Source: Collinsella aerofaciens (GTDB taxonomy: Bacteria > Actinomycetota > Coriobacteriia > Coriobacteriales > Coriobacteriaceae). Taken from it: 64,000 bases of DNA. Of this stretch, positions 8,038-19,034 are shown piece by piece. The position numbers and the translations under genes were made by a program. The notes below the pieces were generated by a model. The model did no database searches and was not told the DNA's origin. It saw nothing but the letters and a program-made list of their open reading frames with translations. Where the stretch lies: the NCBI RefSeq assembly GCF_015561195.1, contig NZ_JADMSU010000001.1:1-64000 (forward strand), written 5' to 3'. Numbering within the stretch: the stretch's first letter is position 1; each line of letters starts with the position of its first letter.

Positions 8038-9863
8038 TCCAGGTTCCTCCCTCCGCGGAACGCGCCAAAGCCAAAGTGGTCGCAACGCAGGCAGCGGCTT
8101 GCCTCCTGGCGTGCCTCCTCCTCGGTAAGGCCCTGCTCGACCAGATTCCAATCGTGGATGCGCTCGCCGGCTTCGCGCTCGCCCAGCTCGCAGCGGCCGC
8201 ACTCGTGCTTGCCCTTAAACTGCACGGTCGGCAGCTCAACGTCGAGCTTGATCTTGTGGTCAAAGCCCAGATAGCGGTCGATATTTGCCGAAGCAACGCG
8301 GCCGGCGTTGATGGCACGGATGACGGTGGCGGGGCCGGTCTGGCAGTCACCGCCGCTAAAGAGGCCATCGAAGTTAGGCACGGCGCCATCCGAATCGGTG
8401 ACGACGCGACCCCACTTGCAGGCGATGCCCATGTCCTCAAACGGCTTGGAATCGATGTCCTGGCCAATGGCCACAAACACGCGCTCGCAGGGAATGACGC
8501 GCTCGGGCGTGGCGGCGGCACGCGGGGCCGGACGCCCACGACGGGGCTCGCCGATGATCTGCGGCTGCACGCGCAGGCCACTCACGCGACCTTCCTCGCC
8601 CGTCTCGATAGCGAGCGGGGCGGTCAACTCCAGTACCTCGCAGCCCTCGGCCTGGGCGCCGGCGATCTCGGCATCCTGGGCCGTCATGTCGCAGATGCGA
8701 CGGCGGTAGACGATGCTCACCTTTTCGGCACCGCAGCGCACGGCGGAGCGCGCCACGTCCATGGCCACGTTGCCGCCGCCGATGACGCACACGCGCTGGC
8801 CGCTCAGGTCGGGCAGCTCGTCGTCGCCGATGGCGCACAGCATCTTGACGGCCGACTCCACGCCGAGCGCTTCCTCGCCCGGAAGGCCGAGCTTCTTATC
8901 GCTGTGGGCGCCAATGGCCAGGTAGACGGCATCGAACTCGTCGCGCAGGCGGGCAAGTTCCTCGCCGTTGACGGAGTGATCGAGCTCAACGTCGATGCCG
9001 GCGCTCAAGATCCAGTCGATCTCGGCCTGCAGGCGCTCGCGCGGCAGACGGTAGCTGGGAATGCCGTAGCGCAGCATGCCGCCCAGGTGGTGACGCTGCT
9101 CAAAGATGGTCACCTTATGACCCATCACGGCCAGGTAGTAGGCACAGGAAAGGCCGGCCGGGCCGCCGCCGATCACGGCGACGCGCTTACCGGTGTCGTC
9201 CACTACATGCGGCTTGTGGTCGTTGAGGTCGCTGTGCTCAACGGCAAAACGCTTGAGGGCGAGGATGTTCATGGGATCGTCGACCATGCCGCGGCGGCAA
9301 TGCATCTCGCAGGGATGCTCGCACACCAAGCCGCAGACGAGCGGCAGTGGGTTGTTCTTGCGGATGACCTTGACGGCGTCGGCATACCGGCCTGCCTCGA
9401 CGAGCGAGATGTAACCGGGAATGTCGACGTGCGCCGGGCAGCCCGAGACGCACGGGACGCGGGCCTCGCGGTCAAAGCCGCAGGAGTGCTCGCGGATGTG
9501 ATGCTCAAAATCGTCACGGAAGCCGCGAATGGCCGTGAGTGCCATGGCGCCGGCTTCGTAGCCGATGGCGCAGTCGCTCGAAAGGTAGATGGTGCAGGCC
9601 GTGCGCTCAATCAGGTTGAGCGTGGACTCATCGGCGCGCCCTTCGAGCACATCGGCGAGCAAGTCGCTCAGCGCGCTCAGGCCCACACGGCAGGGTGTGC
9701 ACTTGCCGCAGCTCTGGGTGGAGCACAGGTTAACGAGCGCTGCCGTAAACTCAACGGGACACGGGGCGAGCGAACTCACCGCCAGACGGCGTCCGAGCGC
9801 ATCGTGCAGGTCGTCCATGACGGCCTGAGCGTGGCTGCGTTCCATTACGTGCAGTCGAGCCAT
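8031..9863 (-). CDS. NuoF-type 4Fe-4S domain fused to GltD-like FAD oxidoreductase
   Basis: A 610-residue protein. Residues 35-130 match the C-terminal 4Fe-4S part of NuoF/HydB (SCGKCTPCRVG near 51-61). It continues into an Fe-S-linked GltD-like region (cysteines in PCVSGCPAH and CGLVCEHPC) and two dinucleotide folds, one for FAD (VAVIGGGPAGLSCAYYLA) and one for NAD(P)H (VCVIGGGNVAMDVARSA). A last Cys-rich stretch, CGRCELGE followed by CLRCDHFG, may hold another metal site. The NADH/FMN head of NuoF is absent. Such proteins accompany [FeFe]-hydrogenases and formate dehydrogenases as electron-transfer subunits, and the coupled hydrogenase gene supports that role. ATG 9863 has GAGGGG six bases upstream. 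It is the first gene of the operon. Confidence 0.87.
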   Translation of the reverse strand: MARLHVMERSHAQAVMDDLHDALGRRLAVSSLAPCPVEFTAALVNLCSTQSCGKCTPCRVGLSALSDLLADVLEGRADESTLNLIERTACTIYLSSDCAIGYEAGAMALTAIRGFRDDFEHHIREHSCGFDREARVPCVSGCPAHVDIPGYISLVEAGRYADAVKVIRKNNPLPLVCGLVCEHPCEMHCRRGMVDDPMNILALKRFAVEHSDLNDHKPHVVDDTGKRVAVIGGGPAGLSCAYYLAVMGHKVTIFEQRHHLGGMLRYGIPSYRLPRERLQAEIDWILSAGIDVELDHSVNGEELARLRDEFDAVYLAIGAHSDKKLGLPGEEALGVESAVKMLCAIGDDELPDLSGQRVCVIGGGNVAMDVARSAVRCGAEKVSIVYRRRICDMTAQDAEIAGAQAEGCEVLELTAPLAIETGEEGRVSGLRVQPQIIGEPRRGRPAPRAAATPERVIPCERVFVAIGQDIDSKPFEDMGIACKWGRVVTDSDGAVPNFDGLFSGGDCQTGPATVIRAINAGRVASANIDRYLGFDHKIKLDVELPTVQFKGKHECGRCELGEREAGERIHDWNLVEQGLTEEEARQEASRCLRCDHFGFGAFRGGRNLEW

Positions 9864-10049
9864 AAGATCCCCTCTCACATGGCAGCCCGGAGGCGAAACC
9901 GAGCGAAGTTGCTACACGCACAACACTGACCTAAAAAGTTGTTAGGTCTCCACGCAGTTCGGCAGGCGGTATGAAATGTCACCCTCGGCGGTGAAATAGA
10001 ACATTACCGCAGATAAATGCCATATTTGATAAAACGCGTTACCAAATGA

Positions 10050-10087
10050 CAATGCCCCGCCCACGCAATCACGTGGACGGGGCATTG
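10050..10087 (-). terminator. Terminator of the alpha-glucoside PTS operon
   Basis: Near-perfect 16-base arms (CAATGCCCCGCCCACG and CGTGGACGGGGCATTG) around a six-base loop, 33 bases beyond the GH4 stop. On the minus strand it is followed by TCATTTGG, a weak T-run. It can also stop transcription coming from the plus side. The rest of 9864-10119 contains the hydrogenase operon upstream region and no gene. Confidence 0.75.
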
Positions 10088-10119
10088 CTCCAGGTATGCG
10101 GCCAGCGACCCTGTTGCTT

Positions 10120-11502
10120 TTACTTAAGCTCGGGCCAGTAACCCTTGTTGGCCTCGATCATGTCGTCGAGAACCTCCTTGGCGACCTTCATCGACGGCAC
10201 GGTCTTGTTCAGCGTAAAGGCCTTGAGCGCCTTCTCGTAAGAACCCTCGATCGTAGCCTCGACCACGAGCTTCTCGGAGTTCAGCTGCTGCATCATGAGG
10301 CCCTGCTGGAACAGAGGAATGTTGTCGCGGCTGATGACCTCGGGGCCATTCTTGCCAATGTAGGCAGGCAGCTCGACCATAGCGTCGTAGGGCATGTTGG
10401 GGATAGCGCCCTTGTTCTCGCAAATGACCAGGAAGCGCTGCTTGGTGTCGTTCTTCAGAGCGATAGCCAGATCGGCAATCCAGTCGCCGTGGCTGCCCGC
10501 GTAGAACGTGCTCTCGTCGATCTCGCCCGTCTTCTCGTAGTGGTCGATGCCGTCGAAGAGGTTCTTCTCGCGCGTCTCCTCAACCTCGTTAGCTCGGGTG
10601 CGCTCGGGGTTGGAATGCTCGACGAACTCCTTCTGCTGCAGGTAGTAGTTCAGATACGTGTTAGGCAGGTACTCCGGGAAGCACTCCATGATCTCGTACT
10701 CGCCCTTCCAGACGTAGTACCAGCTGCCCTTGGTGTGGCGGTTCTGCTCGGGGTGCTCGTCAGTGGCCTCCTCGGGCTTCTTGGACATCAGCGAGCCCAT
10801 GCCCTTGAGGTACGAATCGGGCAGCAGAATCTCGTGCTCCTTGATGTACTCGCGCAGCTGCGGGAGCACCTCCTCGCCCTTGTGGCGAATCGAGGTGAAC
10901 CAGCCAAAGTGGTTGAGGCCAAAGTAATCGTACTCGACATCCTTCTTGTCGATATCGAGTGCGGCGCAAACCACGTCGATGATCGCGATCGGCATGTCGC
11001 AGATGTTGATGATGCGAGCGTTGGGACGCAGCACACGGCAGCCCTCGGACACGATGGCAGCAGGGTTGGAGTAGTTGAGAATCCAGTAGTCCTTCTTGGC
11101 GTACTTCTCAACGTCATCGATCAGCTCGACCATGGGGAAGATGGTGCGCATGCCGTAGGCAAGGCCGCCGCAACCGCAGGTCTCCTGACCAACGCAGCCG
11201 TGACGCAGCGGAATCTTCTCGTCCTGCTCGCGCATGGCGTAGCCGCCCACGCGCATCTGGGCAAACACGAAGCTCGCGTCGGTAAAAGCCGTCTTTTTGT
11301 CGGTGGTCACCGTAAGCTTGATGTCCAGGCCAAGGTCCTCGTGCAAAATCCAGTCCACGAGCACGCCGATCTTGCGCTGGCGCTCCTCGTTGATGTCGTA
11401 CAGACGAATCTCGTCAACGTCGAGCTCGTCCTTGCGCAGGGCGATGGACTTGACGATGCCGGGGGTAAAGGTGGATCCGCCACCGCACAGAGTAATGATC
11501 AT
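10120..11502 (-). CDS. Family 4 glycoside hydrolase, 6-phospho-alpha-glucosidase
   Basis: A 460-residue GH4 enzyme. The N-terminal Rossmann segment LCGGGSTFTP binds NAD, and the motif CDMPI (168-172) is the one described for 6-phospho-alpha-glucosidases (GlvA/MalH), whereas beta-specific members have CN-type motifs. NYSNPAA (143-149) and GLNHFGW (195-201) provide further family residues near the metal and substrate. The family uses NAD and a divalent metal (usually Mn) in a redox-assisted elimination, cleaving maltose-6-phosphate and related phosphodisaccharides. ATG 11502 lies just after the EIICB stop, with AAGGAG within the end of that gene. It is last in the operon and consumes the phosphosugar that the PTS delivers. 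Confidence 0.9.
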   Translation of the reverse strand: MIITLCGGGSTFTPGIVKSIALRKDELDVDEIRLYDINEERQRKIGVLVDWILHEDLGLDIKLTVTTDKKTAFTDASFVFAQMRVGGYAMREQDEKIPLRHGCVGQETCGCGGLAYGMRTIFPMVELIDDVEKYAKKDYWILNYSNPAAIVSEGCRVLRPNARIINICDMPIAIIDVVCAALDIDKKDVEYDYFGLNHFGWFTSIRHKGEEVLPQLREYIKEHEILLPDSYLKGMGSLMSKKPEEATDEHPEQNRHTKGSWYYVWKGEYEIMECFPEYLPNTYLNYYLQQKEFVEHSNPERTRANEVEETREKNLFDGIDHYEKTGEIDESTFYAGSHGDWIADLAIALKNDTKQRFLVICENKGAIPNMPYDAMVELPAYIGKNGPEVISRDNIPLFQQGLMMQQLNSEKLVVEATIEGSYEKALKAFTLNKTVPSMKVAKEVLDDMIEANKGYWPELK

Positions 11503-11505
11503 TGT

Positions 11506-13122
11506 TTACTGCTCCTTCTCAATTGCGTTTTCGACCTTGTCGCGCATCTCGGCGACCTTCATGCCAAAGATGATCTGGATATTGTTACCGTTGCGGTTGA
11601 TGCCGCTGTTGGGCACGTGGTTGATGAGGTTCTCATCGATGAGATCCGGGTTCTTAACGTTCACGCGAAGACGCGTAAAGCAGTTCTCGAGCTCCTCGAT
11701 GTTGTCCTTGCCGCCAAGACCTGCGACCAGGTCGGCAATACCTGCATCGACGCCCTCTGCGGGAGCTGCGGCAACAGCGCCCTGCTTCACCGCGACAGAC
11801 GCGGCGGCCTCGCCCTCGGCAACGGACTCGGCGAGCTCGGACTCCTCCTCGCGACCAGGCGTGTGGAGGTTGAGCTTCTTAATAAGGAAGGTGAAGAGGA
11901 AGAAGTACAGCGCGGCGTTGACGACTCCAAGCACCAGCATAACCGGCCAGTTGGTCTTGTCGACACCGAGGACCAGGTTGGAAACCACGATGTTGATGAT
12001 GCCGCCTGCAGTCGAAGCGGGCACGGAGAGGACCTTGAGCAGAACCAGGAAGATACCGGAAAGAACCGAGTGAACGACAAAGAGAACGGGAGCGGCAAAG
12101 ACAAAGAGGAAGTCCATGGGCTCGGTGACACAGGAGAGCACGGCGGTGATGATCAGCGGGATGATAACGGCCTTGGTCTTATCCTTGTTCCCCTTGTAAG
12201 CGGTGAAGATAAAGGCGAGACCGATACCGATGTAGGGCCACAGGTTGTTGAAGGTGTAGCTGTTGAAGTAGGTGCTATCGGAGAAGGGCTGGCCCGTCAT
12301 TGCCATCTCGGCGACACGGATGGGATAGGCGCCGGCGATAACCTGATCGCCCAGCGTCAGGGTGCCACCCACATCGGAGAACTGGAACGGGGTGTAGATG
12401 AGGTGGTGCAGACCGGTGGGAACGAGCAGCTTGTTGAGCATGCCGTAGATGAACAGACCGATGTTGCCCGACTCCTTAATGATGCCGGCAACGGAGGAGA
12501 TGGCACCCTGAACCGGAGGCCAAACGATGCAGAAGCCAGCGCCCATGATCCAGGAAATGATGATCATGATCAGGAACGGGAAGCGAACGCCCGAGAACAT
12601 CGAAAGGGCAATGGGGAACTGCTTGTTCGAGTACTTGTTGAACACGGCACCGGTGATGCAACCAAGAATGATGCCGCCAAACACGCCGGTATCGAGCACC
12701 TGAATGCCCATAACGGTGCTCTGGCCGGTTCCGGTAAGACCGAGCATGCCGCTCGCTTCGGCAAGAGAGCCAGTGGCGTTGAGCACGATGTTGTTAGCCT
12801 GCAGGAACAGGAAGAACGACATCAAAGCGATCAGCGAAGCATGGCCCTTGTTCTTCTTTGCCATGGCGCCGGCGATGCCCACGCAGAACAGAATCGAGAG
12901 GTTGTTGATGATAAACATCAGCGACTGATAAACAACGGCGCCCACGAGCTGGAACGGACCGGAGCCCAGCACAGGGATCACGGCGCAGATGGTCTTGTTG
13001 GTTAGAATGATGCCCACGATGAGCAGAATGCCGGCAACCGAGAGATACATCATCGGCTGGACGATTGACTTCGCGAACACCTCCAACGGCGCTTTGAAAT
13101 TGAACTTCTTTTTTGCGGTCAT
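11506..13122 (-). CDS. PTS alpha-glucoside/maltose-type EIICB component
   Basis: A 538-residue inner-membrane protein. Residues 1-400 form the EIIC glucose-superfamily channel with about ten hydrophobic segments and the substrate-region motif GLHHLIYTPF; a variable Glu/Ala-rich linker follows, then EIIB with the phosphorylated Cys in ENCFTRLRV (about residue 475). Domain order C-B without EIIA matches GlvC/MalX-type alpha-glucoside transporters. Phosphate would come from the separate EIIA encoded two genes upstream. ATG 13122 was chosen over 13149 because GGGGAG lies about nine bases before it. The GH4 gene begins three bases after its stop. Confidence 0.9.
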   Translation of the reverse strand: MTAKKKFNFKAPLEVFAKSIVQPMMYLSVAGILLIVGIILTNKTICAVIPVLGSGPFQLVGAVVYQSLMFIINNLSILFCVGIAGAMAKKNKGHASLIALMSFFLFLQANNIVLNATGSLAEASGMLGLTGTGQSTVMGIQVLDTGVFGGIILGCITGAVFNKYSNKQFPIALSMFSGVRFPFLIMIIISWIMGAGFCIVWPPVQGAISSVAGIIKESGNIGLFIYGMLNKLLVPTGLHHLIYTPFQFSDVGGTLTLGDQVIAGAYPIRVAEMAMTGQPFSDSTYFNSYTFNNLWPYIGIGLAFIFTAYKGNKDKTKAVIIPLIITAVLSCVTEPMDFLFVFAAPVLFVVHSVLSGIFLVLLKVLSVPASTAGGIINIVVSNLVLGVDKTNWPVMLVLGVVNAALYFFLFTFLIKKLNLHTPGREEESELAESVAEGEAAASVAVKQGAVAAAPAEGVDAGIADLVAGLGGKDNIEELENCFTRLRVNVKNPDLIDENLINHVPNSGINRNGNNIQIIFGMKVAEMRDKVENAIEKEQ

Positions 13123-13221
13123 AGCGGTACTCCCCTTCCTTTTCCGCAAATTAAGACAGATGTGCCCTGGACAAGACCGTAAGCCCTGCCTTATATCAAT
13201 CGATGTGTGGGCACGTTATGC

Positions 13222-14088
13222 CTAGAGATCAGGTTCTCCAAGCAGGTTAACAATGTGATATGCGAGATAACTCTTCTCGGCATCGGTAACGACAACGTTA
13301 TAGGTAGACGACAAGTGGGCGGCTATGGCGTCCGCGCACGAGAATGCGCACGGATACGCCGTTTCATCGATTCGGAACAGCGCATCGTCATTGATCTGCC
13401 CGGCCGCGGGGTCAAGCGCCCGCTGTGCGAAAAACTGCAGGTGGCGGACGAAACGCTCATAGGGCAACGAGGTGTCGTCGAGGGTCGCAGCGTAACGATC
13501 GGAAACAATCGCGAGTACGTCGCGAACAAGCTGGACCGAGATGATGAGACGGTCGGAGCGTTGCGGCATAGTGGCGTTGACGATATGCAGCGTAATAAAA
13601 CCCTGCTCTTCTTCGCTCATCTGGATGCCCATATACTCCTTGATAATCTGCAGCGCACGGCCCGCAAGCGCATACTCCTTGCGATAGAACTGCTGGATCT
13701 CGAGCAGCAACGGATTCTCACAGGAGACGCCCTTGCGCTCACGCTCCAAAGCAAGGCTGATATGGTCTGCGAGAGCAATGAGAATCTTGTCGTTGACATC
13801 AACATTGAGCTCTCGACGAAGCATCTGAACGATGTCCTCGGAAATCACGAGGTTGACGGTGGGGATGGACTCTAAAAGATGTGCCAAGCGGTCGATCGTA
13901 CGCGAATCCTGAGAAGTGCCCTCCTGCAGCGCATAGGTCTTTTCGACCGATGCTTCATCGATAGCGTCGCCGGCATGACGGCCAAAGCAGAGGCCTCGAC
14001 CGATGACAATGAGCTCGGAGCCATCGTCCGAAGTGACCATTGCGACGTTATTGTTGAAAACTCGCTTGATAACCACGGTACCCACCAC
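13222..14088 (-). CDS. BglG/LicT-family transcription antiterminator
   Basis: A 288-residue regulator: N-terminal CAT RNA-binding domain (residues 1-60, IKRVFNNNVAMV), then two PRD domains (about 70-170 and 175-285) with conserved His such as DHISL and ITLHIVN. Such proteins bind a ribonucleic antiterminator (RAT) hairpin and stop a terminator forming; PTS phosphorylation of the PRD histidines controls dimerisation. GTG 14088 (or GTG 14085) starts six bases after the EIIA stop; no strong Shine-Dalgarno is visible, so translation is probably coupled. The natural target is this operon's own leader, where a RAT-like hairpin lies at 14688-14719. Confidence 0.88.
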   Translation of the reverse strand: MVGTVVIKRVFNNNVAMVTSDDGSELIVIGRGLCFGRHAGDAIDEASVEKTYALQEGTSQDSRTIDRLAHLLESIPTVNLVISEDIVQMLRRELNVDVNDKILIALADHISLALERERKGVSCENPLLLEIQQFYRKEYALAGRALQIIKEYMGIQMSEEEQGFITLHIVNATMPQRSDRLIISVQLVRDVLAIVSDRYAATLDDTSLPYERFVRHLQFFAQRALDPAAGQINDDALFRIDETAYPCAFSCADAIAAHLSSTYNVVVTDAEKSYLAYHIVNLLGEPDL

Positions 14089-14094
14089 AAGAAT

Positions 14095-14607
14095 TTACTC
14101 GGAAAGCCAGACGACAGGCTCTTTAACAGCAACAGGGCCGGAGGCATGCTCACGAAGAGTCGACTTCTCCGAACGCTCACACACGATAACAAAAACCGTG
14201 GGGTCGAAGCCAGCGGCGCGAACCGCGTCGAAATCAACCTCGACGAGGGGCTGGCCCGCGTCAACATGGTCACCCTGGGCAACAAGCGCATGGAAGCCCT
14301 TGCCCTCAAGCTTAACAGTGTCGATTCCGATATGCAGCATCACCTGAGCAGAGCTGTCGTCGGACATGATGCCCAGTGCATGCTCGGTCGGGAACAGTGC
14401 CGCGACGGTACCGGAGACAGGAGCGCACACCGTTCCCTCTTGGGGAACCACGGCAACGCCATCGCCCACGGCACGGCTGCTAAAAGCGGGATCGTTGGTT
14501 TTTTCTAGGTGAACAAGCTCGCCGGAAACAGGAGCGAGGATTTCGAACTCGGAAGTTGCAGTCTTCTGCTCATCCGAACCGCCCATCAGGCGAGAAAAGA
14601 AACCCAT
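14095..14607 (-). CDS. PTS glucose-type EIIA protein
   Basis: A 170-residue Crr-like domain. The two active-site histidines are visible: His76 in FPTEHALGI and His92, the phosphorylated one, in VMLHIGIDTVKLEGKGF. It takes phosphate from HPr and passes it to EIIB. ATG 14607 is taken because the conserved domain begins about 20 residues later and GAAGGGA lies about ten bases upstream. First gene of the alpha-glucoside operon. It is the only EIIA in the window, so it may also serve the EIIA-less MurNAc permease at 44716-46146, as Crr does for MurP in E. coli; that is inference. Confidence 0.9.
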   Translation of the reverse strand: MGFFSRLMGGSDEQKTATSEFEILAPVSGELVHLEKTNDPAFSSRAVGDGVAVVPQEGTVCAPVSGTVAALFPTEHALGIMSDDSSAQVMLHIGIDTVKLEGKGFHALVAQGDHVDAGQPLVEVDFDAVRAAGFDPTVFVIVCERSEKSTLREHASGPVAVKEPVVWLSE

Positions 14608-14687
14608 GGTGGCATGTCCCTTCATAAATATAGCCCAACCAAAATCAAGCGAATGCATCCATAGAGACACACCCGTTCAAAGACTTT

Positions 14688-14719
14688 GGTTAGGCCCACG
14701 TCCGAGGGACTCGGTAACC
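14688..14719 (-). promoter_or_regulatory. Candidate RAT-like antiterminator hairpin in the PTS operon leader
   Basis: On the minus strand, about 80 bases before the EIIA start, GGTTACCGAG pairs with CTCGG and TAACC around an asymmetric internal loop, giving a small hairpin with bulged sides. The position and bulged form resemble RAT sites of BglG/LicT antiterminators, and a BglG-type gene is in the operon. I do not see a clear overlapping T-run terminator, so this is a suggestion. Confidence 0.3.
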
Positions 14720-14821
14720 TTCCGCATTTCTTTTTACGGGAGCTATTGTAGACAAGCCCAAAGCCAGAACAATCATTCTGACCGGTGAGCGGTATTTATT
14801 CTTCGATAAACGGTATCTATG

Positions 14822-14871
14822 CGGCACTTAGGGACGTTCCTTTTCTGCCGGCACCCAGGGACACTCCTTGC
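14822..14871. repeat. Palindromic repeat, GGGACGTTCC family, copy 2 (degenerate)
   Basis: Contains GGCACTTAGGGACGTTCC, TTTTCTGCCGGCA and then the degenerate half CCCAGGGACACTCCTTG. It shares the core of the copies at 3298-3372 and 30554-30649 but keeps only part of the second arm. It lies between the PTS operon leader and the convergent-side end of the EFR1 gene. Confidence 0.75.
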
Positions 14872-14901
14872 TCTGAGCCCTTTGAACCAATTTCGTATGC
14901 G

Positions 14902-15663
14902 CTAGATGAAGAGTTCGCATTCCTTCCGCACGACGCAAACCTTGCTCAGCGTCTGGGAAGCAGCGGATAGCTCGTTGGGATCAAGCTTGCGAGCGCCTCG
15001 CGGACATACGGCGATGCAGCGCATGCAGGAGATGCACGCCTCGCCAGCTGTTCGCTTGGGGTCGCCCTTGTCGATAGCACAAACGGGGCACGCCGCGGCG
15101 CATGCACCGCAGGAGACGCAATCCTCTGTTGCCTCGGGTGCCATGCGATGACCTCCAGCTTGTTTATAAGGACGATTGCCGGGGATAGAGGGCTCGGATG
15201 CATCCTCAGCCAACAGCTTTTGCTGAATTTGCTGCGCAAACTCTGCGAGCTGCGCCGCATCCTGCGCATCCGGTCGCCCAGCAGCAAACTGACGAGCAAC
15301 GGAATGCTCAGCAATAGCAGAAACCGCTGCGACCACCCTAAATCCGGCGCGCTTCGCAACGTCCTCCAGCTCTACGAGCGTGTCCTCAAATGCGCGGTTT
15401 CCGTATACACAAACCAAAACAGTCCGAGCCCCGTTGCCGCGCACTATGCCCAACCGGTCAGCCACCACAGCCGGGATTCTACCGGCATACGCCGGCACAG
15501 AGATTACGGCCACGTCGTCCTCAGTCATCGAGACAGCGCTGAAATCTAGCCCGCTATCGGTCAGATCGACGGTAACGGTATTTTTGTCCAGCGCCCCGGC
15601 CACAAGGCCAGACACCTTCCGCGTTCCACCCGTCGGACTAAACACAATTTCGAATACGCTCAT
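14902..15663 (-). CDS. EFR1 family ferredoxin (flavodoxin-like domain plus two 4Fe-4S clusters)
   Basis: A 253-residue protein. Residues 1-150 form a flavodoxin-like fold beginning FEIVFSPTGGTRKV, where the SPTGGT loop would hold FMN phosphate. Residues 180-225 carry two 4Fe-4S motifs, CVSCGACAAACP and CISCMRCIAVCP. This is the EFR1 arrangement common in Clostridia and Coriobacteriia, presumably a soluble electron carrier; the partner enzyme is not known. ATG 15663 is used; GGAGGG lies about eight bases upstream. It is a single gene with its own leader and no obvious operon partner. Confidence 0.85.
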   Translation of the reverse strand: MSVFEIVFSPTGGTRKVSGLVAGALDKNTVTVDLTDSGLDFSAVSMTEDDVAVISVPAYAGRIPAVVADRLGIVRGNGARTVLVCVYGNRAFEDTLVELEDVAKRAGFRVVAAVSAIAEHSVARQFAAGRPDAQDAAQLAEFAQQIQQKLLAEDASEPSIPGNRPYKQAGGHRMAPEATEDCVSCGACAAACPVCAIDKGDPKRTAGEACISCMRCIAVCPRGARKLDPNELSAASQTLSKVCVVRKECELFI

Positions 15664-16212
15664 CGAGGCACCCTCCCCCTACGCCAGGCAACGCGTCAAG
15701 CCGTTTTCACATTCAGACAGAGTATACGGCGCATGGGATCCCCGTTTTGGTGCACCAAGCACCCCAATGCACCCACCCTACGCTGTCTGCCTCTTCGTTT
15801 TGTATAAATTACGGTACAGATTGTATATATTTACGGGATACCGCCGTGTTCTCCTGAGGTACCCCATCCTGGCCCGTGCAAAAAACGGAGTATTCTGCAA
15901 CGTGACCGCGCCAGCACCGCCGTGGGCGAGCAAAACTGTAGGGCGCTGCGTCATTTAGGGTTCCGACATAGCGAGAATGACGTACCTTTGCTTCGAAAAA
16001 CGGCGAAATCTAACTCAAAACACTCATAGGGGATATCTGAAGGCCGCCGTTGGCAATACCGAATCGTATGCAGCCAACTAGAGCTGCTGAATACTCCAAA
16101 AAATGCACGACGCACCCCATGGGACCCATTGCTGCATGACAGAAAATAGGTCCTCGGCATCCCCCAGATGCATTCCCGAGAAAATCACGTTTGAATTAGC
16201 GATGGACACGGT
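15664..16212. other. Intergenic stretch without a supportable gene
   Basis: About 550 bases between the EFR1 start and the terminator at 16213. It is less GC-rich than its surroundings. Short open frames exist, for example a 69-codon frame on the minus strand at 15951-16160, but none has a convincing ribosome site or a family I recognise. Promoter elements of the EFR1 gene should lie in the left part. I see no repeat shared with the other intergenic regions. Confidence 0.4.
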
Positions 16213-16255
16213 AAACAAAAGGGCCCGAGCGTTATTTGCTCGGGCCCTTTTGTTT
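16213..16255 (-). terminator. Strong bidirectional terminator after the DEAD-box helicase gene
   Basis: Perfect 18-base arms (16213-16230 and 16238-16255) with a GGGCCCGAGC core and flanking A and T runs, about 28 bases after the helicase stop. The A/T tails on both sides allow termination in either direction. Confidence 0.92.
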
Positions 16256-16282
16256 GTCTCACGCTAGCGTGCGATGCGTATG

Positions 16283-18526
<2,244 letters not shown>

Positions 18527-18798
18527 ATGTTGTTGTTCCTTATCTGCACGCGCAATGGGCACGGCATGCGGCCGCGCGGGCGTGCTTGGTAGTGCGCTAA
18601 TACATACAAAAACGGGTGCGCACAGAGAGGACGTTGCTCAGCACGCTGGCGATCGCTTTGGCAGCCCTATCACGCGCCGTCCAGACGCAGCAGCTCTAAG
18701 CGATGGAGCAGATTCGCCGCGGGTTAGTATACCCGTGCTTCGCATGCCCCCACGTAAACCACAGATGACGAGGCGGACGAGGCGGGTCTGGGCCGATT

Positions 18799-18857
18799 GT
18801 CTCAATCTGTAACAGCTACGGGGCAAAATCGGTCCCAATTGTTATAGATCAAGACAG
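18799..18857. repeat. 59-bp palindromic element (TCTCGATCTGTAACA family), single copy
   Basis: Left arm TGTCTCAATCTGTAACA, a 25-base interior, right arm TGTTATAGATCAAGACA; total 59 bases. This is the same length and arm sequence, with a few substitutions, as the elements at 22295, 28050, 29293 and 37225. It lies between the divergent helicase and FHA genes. The remaining non-coding DNA at 18527-19034 holds only the candidate promoter listed below. Confidence 0.9.
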
Positions 18858-18898
18858 AGAGGGATTACCGTCCAGTCCAAACCAAATCTCTCGCTCCT

Positions 18899-18927
18899 CC
18901 TGCAATTTCGAGCATGTGGCCTATAAT
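18899..18927 (+). promoter_or_regulatory. Candidate promoter of the FHA gene
   Basis: A perfect TATAAT at 18922-18927 lies about 108 bases before the FHA start codon. No good -35 box is found 16-18 bases upstream (CCTGCA or CTGCAA), so this is a -10 call only. Confidence 0.35.
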
Positions 18928-19034
18928 ATTGCTTTGGTTACGCTACATATTGCGCAGCCATTTAATACGTCGCCCACCGGGGGCCATTAATTCCTATCAC
19001 CTTATTGGCTAGGAAGCAATCAAAGGAGGTATCC

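Noticed and set aside
10096-13005. Long open frame (969 codons) on the plus strand opposite the PTS genes
   Set aside because: It is antisense to well-supported EIICB and GH4 genes; it has no ribosome site and low-complexity, His/Asp-rich translation that mirrors codon bias.
15951-16160. 69-codon minus-strand frame in the large intergenic region
   Set aside because: No ribosome site and no recognisable similarity; composition does not match coding DNA nearby.
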